From Solen grandis (taxonomy: Eukaryota > Mollusca > Bivalvia > Adapedonta > Solenidae), in the NCBI GenBank assembly GCA_021229015.1, contig CM037788.1, positions 41,272,049 to 41,336,048 of the forward strand: DNA of 64,000 bases. The letters are read 5' to 3'. Of this stretch, positions 60,101 to 64,000 are shown piece after piece. The stretch's first letter is position 1. Each line of letters starts with the position of its first letter. Both the position numbers and the translations under genes were made by a program. The notes under the pieces were generated by a model. The model was not told the DNA's origin and did no database searches. It saw nothing but the letters and a program-made list of their open reading frames with translations.

Positions 60101-61188
60101 ATGATTTCTCATTTATGCCTATTGATATTATCAATAGCAACATTGATCGCCTGTGCAAAGAAACCTTTTGGATACATAAACTTAGAACTCATGTTCCTGA
60201 AGGTTTAAATTCTAAACTACTTTATACAGTAGATTAATATGTGTCACTTATGTCTACTTGTATGGTAGGTACTGTTTTTCGTTTTTTCCTATTCATGTTT
60301 TTTTATTGTAATAAGCTATAGGAAATGTTTGTATTTTATATCCGAAACAGGACCTATCTCATTTTGACGTTATAAATAGTACGCATAACGTCTGCACTTT
60401 CCCGCTTTTTTGACGTTACGTTATTCATGGTGACGTCGTTTCCGTTGTTTATGTTTGAAAGTTATTGTTATCCTGATGAAGGCGTTAGCCGAAACGTTGA
60501 AGTAATAACAAATAATAATTTTTCCTACGTGTTGTCGTTGATTTTTTCCACACAGGTTTTCTATTCACATTTTTGGTTTAATTTTACTTAATTTATTATT
60601 CTATGACATATATGTACAATCTTCTATGTTGCATTGTATCTCAGATATAGACGCAAATATTTCTTAAAATTATGACCCGTTAACTATTGCAATACCTGTA
60701 TAATACCTGTACAGTCGCGTTTATTCTTATAGCAGTTTGTTTCTGTATTGGATCGACCTTTTGCGCGTTTATAAGGACAACAAAGCGTGTTTGGTCGCGG
60801 TAATTTATAGAACTAGTTTATCTATCTATAATGTTTGGATTAATTTTGTTAGTAATATGGATATTTTTATTAAAATTCTAGAAATTATTTTGTTGTATAT
60901 AGGTTTATCTATTTTATTCATTATCATATAACATGTTGAAATGAGCCCAAGATGCTTATAACGTGACAGACGAGGCAGAAATATATACATCTGCATTGCC
61001 TGACTTTTCCAATTCCTCATTTCAGTAGCATCATGCATTTAAGTCTCGGGTAAGATTTGATCAATCAGAGTGATAAGTTTATAATCCGATATTTTATAGC
61101 ATGAATGTAAATTTGAAATGCAAACTATTCAACACTTACCAAAGCTAAAATATCCTGTTCGGCACCATTTTCCCGTTTCAGCAGCCAT
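32886..61188 (-). CDS. Gene C: receptor-type tyrosine phosphatase with MEGF-like ectodomain, complete
   Basis: Twenty-two coding exons join with fully consistent phases into 3741 nt (1246 aa plus stop). Predicted order: signal peptide (about 1-33), Asn/Cys-rich region (34-220), a MEGF-like module (230-300), six more MEGF-like modules (300-521), transmembrane helix (about 535-555), basic juxtamembrane stretch, PTP domain D1 (about 633-914), linker, PTP domain D2 (about 948-1165) and an acidic tail. D1 has YPYDDENRVVL, DYINASHIN, RRYIAAQGP, WPESKRGVP, VHCNAGIGRTG and QKRAQYQF. D2 has VHCLNGSDQTG with no P-loop Arg. By family it should be a membrane receptor that dephosphorylates or binds phosphotyrosine. 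The unusual D1 loop residues leave its activity open. It differs from classical RPTPs, whose ectodomains are mostly fibronectin/Ig. Confidence 0.9.
33665..33800 (-). CDS. Gene C exon 21: degenerate PTP D2 P-loop
   Basis: 136 nt. Joined to exon 20 in phase 2 it gives VHCLNGSDQTGLF: the Cys stays, the Arg of the P-loop is Gln, and the AG pair is lost. D2 is therefore predicted inactive, as in many receptor PTPs. Confidence 0.88.
34179..34345 (-). CDS. Gene C exon 20: PTP D2, WDD loop
   Basis: 167 nt encoding HEVQFIQYQDWDDRAETEIL and LLVHC. The WPD motif is replaced by WDD and the loop Pro is lost. Confidence 0.86.
35112..35240 (-). CDS. Gene C exon 19: PTP D2
   Basis: 129 nt encoding SISFYWNKTSTYGKVKVSHG and YKTRNLILEDKSNIDQ, the YWP-like and beta-strand region of D2. 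Confidence 0.85.
35504..35638 (-). CDS. Gene C exon 18: PTP D2
   Basis: 135 nt encoding KTDAIVATQMPSPETMEEFI and CGVILMLNIPDKDDG, matching the ATQ.P and I.ML motifs. The donor GGG|GTCAGT is slightly weak. Confidence 0.85.
36038..36096 (-). CDS. Gene C exon 17: start of PTP D2
   Basis: 59 nt encoding IRYMPELLDATYINAVNID, the D2 counterpart of the DYINAS segment. Confidence 0.85.
36210..36415 (+). repeat. SINE-like element in gene C intron 16
   Basis: Begins with a tRNA-like phrase (CCGTTGGCCAAGTGATTCGA) and ends in GCCAATGGGACGTTAAACTC, the conserved tail of bivalve SINEs. Confidence 0.6.
36946..37045 (-). CDS. Gene C exon 16: D1-D2 linker
   Basis: 100 nt encoding CNSSLALDEQDIACISTKQE and a short basic, polar stretch. 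Phase 0 in, 1 out at CCAG|GTAATT. Confidence 0.82.
37441..37587 (-). CDS. Gene C exon 15: end of PTP D1
   Basis: 147 nt encoding AQYQFLYEAAAQVMAFGC and the start of the linker. The Q-loop Gln pattern (QKRAQYQF) is kept. Confidence 0.88.
37781..37916 (-). CDS. Gene C exon 14: PTP D1 P-loop
   Basis: 136 nt encoding AGIGRTGVFMALDIATDD and later IFDTVRELRNQRSDMVQKR. The P-loop Arg is present. Confidence 0.9.
38304..38464 (-). CDS. Gene C exon 13: PTP D1 WPE loop and catalytic Cys
   Basis: 161 nt encoding NGEEKMVQQLHFSGWPESKR, then GVPPSA and finally VLVHC. The general-acid position is Glu (WPE) where active PTPs have Asp. It ends in phase 2 at TGCAA|GTAGGC, so the residue after the catalytic Cys is Asn. 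Confidence 0.88.
39078..39194 (-). CDS. Gene C exon 12: PTP D1
   Basis: 117 nt encoding MENYWPDYEAEVKHGDITI ... FIIRDFKLDS, the YWP and following beta-strand region. The donor is GACAGT|GTATTT. Confidence 0.82.
39674..39768 (-). CDS. Gene C exon 11: PTP D1
   Basis: 95 nt encoding GPLKTTFSDFWTMVWQQ and DVSIIVMLTAPHENE, matching the DFWxMxW and IVMLT motifs of PTP domains. Confidence 0.88.
41283..41313 (-). CDS. Gene C exon 10: PTP D1 microexon
   Basis: Only 31 nt, encoding GYKRRYIAAQ, the counterpart of the FIATQGP motif of PTP domains. It joins exon 11 in phase 1 to give AAQGPL. Confidence 0.85.
41669..42268. mobile_element. MITE-like element in gene C intron 9
   Basis: Arms at about 41669-41715 and 42222-42268 are inverted copies sharing CCACTTAGTTTTCATGAA and TCTCGC.ATCAC. 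The inside has several 'tttcatgaaa'/'tttcgtgaaa' phrases. No target duplication was fixed. It sits between the exons for DYINAS and RRYIAAQ. Confidence 0.6.
42327..42400 (-). CDS. Gene C exon 9: PTP D1
   Basis: 74 nt encoding DDENRVVLQPKNGGGSDYIN and ASHIN, the conserved DYINAS segment. The donor is AAT|GTATCG. Confidence 0.88.
42708..42792 (-). CDS. Gene C exon 8: start of PTP D1
   Basis: 85 nt encoding RLPAGFTKEFGAA ... NLTKNFYDVYP, which corresponds to the N-terminal part and phosphotyrosine loop (KNxY) of PTP domains. Confidence 0.88.
43547..44853 (+). mobile_element. Pearl/Helentron-like element with 160-bp tandem core
   Basis: The left end is ACAAGAGGGCCAAGATGACC ... TCGCTCACCTGAG. 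A core of about seven units with a period near 160 bp follows (GCTAGAGTGTAAACAAAG.GAA at 43611, 43771, 43932, 44092, 44250, 44411, 44580). The right end has a GACGACG-rich part and a terminal hairpin at 44819-44846 (GCTCACC.TGAGC / GCTCAAGTGAGC). The two ends share inverted GCTCAC.TGAG. This matches the pearl family described in oysters and Helentron-type non-autonomous elements. No coding is present. Confidence 0.75.
44928..45055 (-). CDS. Gene C exon 7: membrane-proximal segment
   Basis: 128 nt encoding GSEISPYGHIPINIVPSSR and the helix-like IPVADIFDVVMKITLDELID. Ends in phase 0 at TTTGAT|GTAAGT. Confidence 0.88.
45233..45655 (+). mobile_element. Mariner-like terminal sequence
   Basis: ACGAGGGGTGTTCAAAAAGT is the typical start of mariner-type elements and is preceded by TTT-A (TA target). 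No transposase remains, and the opposite end was not found with confidence. It lies in gene C intron 6. Confidence 0.5.
45732..45817 (-). CDS. Gene C exon 6: basic juxtamembrane segment
   Basis: 86 nt encoding RRSKMRRGIRSFVDRATKIF and SGDFSRTLE. TTGCAG acceptor and GTGAGT donor. Confidence 0.88.
46120..46237 (-). CDS. Gene C exon 5: transmembrane helix
   Basis: Encodes a Thr/Pro stalk (TLTTVPPPSNLG), a membrane span (INIGIGIGSVVVLCVTLTVV) and the CGNRR cytoplasmic anchor. 118 nt. Confidence 0.9.
47279..47944 (-). CDS. Gene C exon 4: six MEGF-type modules
   Basis: 666 nt, in frame throughout. The modules end in GCKTGFYGNFC, GCKENSWWDERC, GCVSSNWTSHNC, GCVPGWFGPDC, GCKMGFYGNRC and GCLEGWIPPRC. 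Phase 1 in and out. This is the intact counterpart of the broken exon 4 of gene A. Confidence 0.92.
48838..48925 (+). repeat. (TA)n/(TACA)n microsatellite
   Basis: Mixed ATAT, ACAT and CATA repeats over about 90 bp. Confidence 0.9.
52142..52455 (+). repeat. tRNA-derived SINE, near full length
   Basis: The head has a tRNA-like A box (GTGGCCGTGGGATTAGAGCG) and B box (GTGGTTTCGATCCCTGGC). The body ends in GGTGGGACGTTAAACC followed by an A-rich tail (52435-52453). I recognise it as a widespread bivalve SINE type. Confidence 0.8.
52886..52908 (+). repeat. (TTA)n microsatellite
   Basis: About seven uninterrupted TTA units. Confidence 0.85.
53343..53551 (-). CDS. Gene C exon 3: MEGF-like module
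   Basis: 209 nt with CIFCKDNFY, CKPCSSRC and GCENGYYGALC. The acceptor is CTGTCTAG and the donor GGAG|GTAAGC. Homologous to exon 3 of gene A. Confidence 0.88.
54103..56580. mobile_element. Pogo/Tigger-like ends enclosing a LINE
   Basis: The left end reads CAGTCGAACCTCGGTGACTC; the right end, read on the minus strand, has AGTCGAACTTCGGTGACTCG. Such ends are typical of pogo-type elements. The left part has further degenerate copies of the motif to 54290. The interior is occupied by a non-LTR retrotransposon fragment. No transposase is recognised. The exact target duplication is unclear. In gene C intron 2. Confidence 0.55.
54318..56012 (+). mobile_element. 5'-truncated non-LTR retrotransposon (LINE)
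   Basis: Reverse transcriptase motifs (VRQGENLSPLLFSVFLNDL and LLYADDTVIMSES) start near 54335. The frame is broken around 54660-55200, then continues at 55220-55714 with a Cys/His motif (FCPHCVNKLGDEFHYLFEC). The element ends in an (ATTGA)n tail near 55990-56012. It is a dead 3' fragment. A 42-bp segment spanning the YADD motif is repeated at about 54619-54659. The clade is not assigned. Confidence 0.85.
56637..57276 (-). CDS. Gene C exon 2: Asn/Cys-rich ectodomain
   Basis: Completes the signal peptide (GILAIAITSCMAS). It then encodes a Ser/Thr-rich stretch, CSAFCQCP, LCNSTDDC and repeated CN-T-T-x-x-C pairs with many N-glycosylation sites, and GCQTGYAEPRC. Phase 1 in, 2 out (ACCAG|GTTTAT). 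It shares its layout with genes A and B. The donor lies only about 55 bases from a pogo-like terminal repeat. Confidence 0.88.
57334..57736 (+). repeat. 202-bp tandem duplication in gene C intron 1
   Basis: Copy 1 is 57334-57535 and copy 2 57536-57736. They differ by only about two positions (TTATTTC/TTATATC and one A in an A run). The end of each copy contains the same stretch of Penelope-like reading frame (VSFLDVTVIKGES). Confidence 0.92.
57780..59344. mobile_element. Palindromic minisatellite element with TGTAACAG ends and CCAC duplication
   Basis: The block starts TGTAACAG (57780) and ends CTGTTACA (59344), flanked by CCAC at 57776-57779 and 59345-59348. Inside is an array of about 60-bp units. 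The left half carries CCAGTCAGTTTTTTCCCCC and ATATTGTGCGTGATGGTGGG; the right half carries the same units in reverse complement. The unique outer segment GGTTTCTGAGGTGGGG (left) also recurs inverted (right, about 59120). The switch point is near 58500-58560. No coding. Ends of type TGTNR with a 4-bp duplication fit Ginger-type DNA elements or integrase-driven insertion. Confidence 0.85.
60461..60509 (+). ncRNA. Hammerhead ribozyme-like motif of a Penelope-like element
   Basis: CTGATGA (60473-60479), a short stem GGC-GTTA-GCC (60481-60490) and GAAAC (60491-60495) reproduce the hammerhead core. A GTA triplet follows at 60502-60504. GTTAT (60467-60471) can pair with ATAAC (60505-60509) as stem I, with one unpaired C next to the core. 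Hammerheads are known in Penelope-like elements. This copy may be impaired. Confidence 0.65.
61140..61188 (-). CDS. Gene C exon 1: first part of signal peptide
   Basis: ATG at 61188, encoding MAAETGKWCRTGYFSF, phase 1 out at TTTG|GTAAGT. Upstream sequence and start context are conserved with gene B. Confidence 0.85.
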
Positions 61189-61450
61189 GATGAAACTGTT
61201 TAACGCCCGTCGTCTGCTTTAACAATTAGTACAGATTTAACGGAAGTTATATTTTACCACTTTTGTATTCTCATAGCATCTTTTCTGTTCAACAAAAGGA
61301 AATTAAAGCCATGTTTGTTGACTTGCCTTTGCACGGTTAAAATAAGGAAGCTTGTATTCTCTTTACCCAGCTTATTTTCGTAAACACATCGTTTCAGGTA
61401 GTTGTAAATAAGTCCCTTAAACCATTATATCTTCATTTCTACATATCTTC
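61189..61450 (-). promoter_or_regulatory. Conserved upstream block of gene C
   Basis: Shares ordered blocks with the region upstream of gene B (GAAACTGTTTAAC, CTTTTCTGTT, AATAAGGAAG, TAGTTGTAAATAAG). It probably includes the 5' UTR and proximal promoter. No clear TATA box was fixed. Confidence 0.55.
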
Positions 61451-62200
61451 CTTGTCGGTTACAATTACTTAACCAGGACGTTATTGAATAGGGTGTAATC
61501 TATCGTGGTCCTCGGAAGATGAGCATATAATCGTTGCTGTGTTCGTATGTTCGTTTGTCTTCCGTCTATTTAACTTTTTCTTCCGGAGCATAACTCAAAA
61601 CCAAAAAGGTATCAACTTAACATTCTATGCATTGATAGACCCTATGAAAGAGAGGTGCATTGTGAAAAAACAAAACAGTTGTTGATGTTGTTGTTTTCTT
61701 GTTTTCGTTATTTTCCATAGTTAATTTTTCGTTGTTTTCTATAGTTAATTTGTCGTTAATTTCCATAGTCAAGTTTTATTCAGGGCTTAATCTAAAGACT
61801 GTTGTTGATAAAATATTGTCATCAAGGAAAAATGTATTGCAAAAGAACCATAATTCTCAAACCACAATATCTGGTGGTAATGCCCTTTGTTTATTTTCAT
61901 GGTATTGTTTGTCTGGAGTATACCATGATATGCACAGTCAAACTTGTCTTAAGTGACCACATGGGGGGAAATGTTTCTTTTGTCTCTTAATGAAACGGTC
62001 CTTGTATTAATATGTGTAACTTGATTTTTCTCGACCTTATAAGAATAACATGTATTAGCATTAAAAAAATATTAAAATTGGCGTTGGCCAAGTAAACAGA
62101 AAGTTATACTGATACGTAAAAGGAAATTATACGTTGAAGTACTTGCAGTCGACGGAGAGGTTCATGGGAAATGTCATCATGTTTGGTTCAACATCAATCA
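61451..62200. other. Upstream of gene C, no gene recognised
   Basis: AT-rich sequence with GTT/GTTTTC-rich runs near 61680-61750. No exon or defined element. Confidence 0.45.
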
Positions 62201-62228
62201 ACGACGAAAAGAAAATGCTGATTTGTAA

Positions 62229-62423
62229 ATGTCTACACAATATTTCAAATTACGAAACGAAAAAACAATTTCGGTTAAAGAAAGCATGGATTGTAACGTT
62301 AAAAATGTCATCTTTGTGATTATATGCAATGGGTGCGGCGGAGAATATATTGGAGAGACAAACGATCTGAGAAAAAGGATGACAGTGCATCGACAGTGCA
62401 TGTTTTTCGCACGTTTTGTTTGA
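62229..62423 (+). mobile_element. Second Penelope-like fragment (GIY-YIG)
   Basis: Encodes CNVKNVIFVIICNGCGGEYI and GETNDLRKRMTVHR, the GIY-YIG endonuclease core. The family differs from the element at 57458-60520. The frame ends abruptly at TGA 62421-62423. It is a short remnant. Confidence 0.75.
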
Positions 62424-64000
62424 TATTAAAGGAGTGTTGTATATATTGATATTATCTGTAGTAAAACCAGTGGTAGCTAGCATGGGTCGCCGTAGTAGAC
62501 TATCCGTAAGACAGAAAATATCGCTTTGGGACTGTTTGAAGCAGGTTAACTTGTTGCTGACGTCGCTACCCGAACATTATATCATCTGTAAGCGCGTTTA
62601 CGAAAGCCTGGATCTTTTAAAGACTGATCCCGTTCAAGGAGACCAAGGAAAACAAAGCCTGGCGAAGATCGCTTTATAACATCAACAATATTGAAAAACT
62701 TGCAAAATTTCTCCATGATTGAGCACATGTAGGACTACCGTGGACGTTACGTTCGTGAATGAAATGACGTCAACAACGTTAGTGCTTTTAAACAGGCCTT
62801 ATACCAGGAATGAGCACACGCGCATGTATTGCATCAGACGACTCATATACATCATTAGGCTGCGCTGCTTTACTGTTATTCAAGCTAGAGGAGATCATAC
62901 AAAATATTGGCCGTAATTGCCTATTTGTTTTACATCATAATGAAAAACGATCGTTCGTTATCAACGTATTCGATTGAAATGTATTGGATATTTAATGAAT
63001 TTTGAGTTGAAAACTTTCGTTTTGTATTTTACAGGATTGTTTAACCTAAATATTTTACCAGCTGTCTGTACTGACTGAACTGTTTCCTCTGAGCATATGT
63101 GAATTAAAAACAAGGAAATAAAGCGGTACATTTTTTTAAAATAAATTTATTAGATGACAATTTTATCTAATCGCAGTTACTTCAGTTCTTTATTTGAGAC
63201 TTGTCATATTTTTCATGATACTTTTTCAAACTCTTGGAATTCATTGACTATCCTCATTGACGTGAAGCGTATTGTTGAAAGGCTTGAAATTATCTTTTCG
63301 GGTGAATTTGATGTAATATATGTAGATTTAATTCTTGAGTGCTCGACTTCGCCCCGATATCTAGTTAGGTATAATGTCGAGGAATAGCAATGATGATTAT
63401 CCACATAACTGTCCGTGAAATCACAGTAAATATAGTGTTAAATATTAGTTTATGGATTTCGTTAATAGTTTTTTTAGGAAATCCTAAATAGAGGTACTTC
63501 CTCTTTGACTGCCACAATTCAAATACCTTCACTTTTCACAAAGAAAAATTTCGTCTACCCGGGACGGGATGACAGACATTTCACGTGACCAGTTTAATGC
63601 GATTAGTGATAAATTACGCAACGTTTTAATTGCAGGCACGCTAAACATGTTGGCGTTTTTATTACATATATCTTTGACAGATAGATAAAGAATGCATCAC
63701 GTGGCTGAGGCAAAATGATGAAATGAAGAAAGAATGAAGAAAAAGAAATGCGTAGTTATTGCATCATATAAACATATCAAAACCTTCATTTCAAAATTCA
63801 ATTATGGAAAAACAAATCATTATAACAATTTCAAGTACAACGCAGCATTTCTAAAATATTTCAGATAATTGCCTTTTCCTCATTGCATACATTTGTCAGA
63901 TATTTGCATACACACGTCTGGATGTTGGAAGAAAATTTCAAAGCTTTGGTAAACCAAAAACTGTTATTGTTATCGTGTTGTAATAAGTAGTAGAAATAGA
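62424..64000. other. Distal upstream region, no gene recognised
   Basis: Open frames at 62416-62679, 62719-62916 and 63154-63387 are short and show no domain I recognise. I see no further supported feature. Confidence 0.4.

Larger units (their letters stand above)
57458..60520 (+). mobile_element. Penelope-like retroelement, 5'-truncated, interrupted
   Basis: The RT part reads FTCTISDQSVSFLDVTVIKG and IETDIFLKETNNH up to 57779. It resumes after the palindromic insertion with QYLDYTSCHPKKCKDGIPYS from 59349. A GIY-YIG endonuclease follows (VIYLITCSKCNMQYVGQTKQ, then RMNSHK and KETFWIHKL, 59930-60190), ending at TAA about 60237. There is a frameshift near 59800-59815, so the copy is dead. The 3' part carries a hammerhead-like motif. 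Confidence 0.88.

Noticed and set aside
59785..60237. Host GIY-YIG nuclease gene
   Set aside because: The same sequence continues RT and thumb-like segments of a Penelope-like element upstream and its hammerhead motif downstream.

Overview
This window is AT-rich eukaryotic nuclear DNA with GT-AG introns and many nested mobile elements. tRNA-derived SINEs with a bivalve-like body and TGGGACGTTAAAC-type tail, a pearl/Helentron-like element with a 160-bp tandem core, MEGF-like Cys-rich receptors and Penelope-like elements all suggest a mollusc, most likely a bivalve. The species cannot be named from the sequence alone. A run of 100 Ns (21801-21900) marks a scaffold gap.

Layout. (1) 1-7258, minus strand: most of an apparently intact Ty3/gypsy LTR retrotransposon. 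It has a 1.66-kb LTR, a tRNA-Leu primer binding site, gag with a CCHC knuckle, and pol (PR-RT-RNaseH-INT) joined to gag by a textbook -1 frameshift site; its 3' LTR lies outside the window. (2) 7940-8254: a MITE with a 5-bp target duplication. (3) 9805-21511, plus strand: gene A, the 5' two-thirds of an EGF-repeat receptor tyrosine phosphatase paralogue, with two apparent 1-nt deletions in its last EGF module. (4) 21801-21900: the gap. (5) 21901-22751, minus strand: gene B, first two exons of a second paralogue. (6) About 22.8-32.8 kb: intergenic DNA with dispersed repeats, microsatellites and a local duplication. (7) 32886-61188, minus strand: gene C, a complete third paralogue. Its 22 coding exons have mutually consistent splice phases and predict 1246 aa. 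(8) 61.2-64 kb: upstream DNA with a second Penelope-like fragment.

The three receptor genes share exon order, intron phases, exon sizes and a signal peptide split across exons 1 and 2. Gene C encodes a signal peptide, an N-terminal Asn/Cys-rich region, about seven to eight MEGF-type modules, one membrane span and two intracellular PTP domains. D1 keeps the catalytic Cys and Arg but has WPE instead of WPD and HCNAG instead of HCSAG. D2 lacks the P-loop Arg and should be inactive.

The introns of gene C trap mobile elements. The most striking is in intron 1: a 1565-bp, almost fully palindromic minisatellite with TGTAACAG ends and a CCAC target duplication. It is inserted inside the reading frame of a Penelope-like retroelement that also carries a GIY-YIG domain and a hammerhead-like 3' motif.
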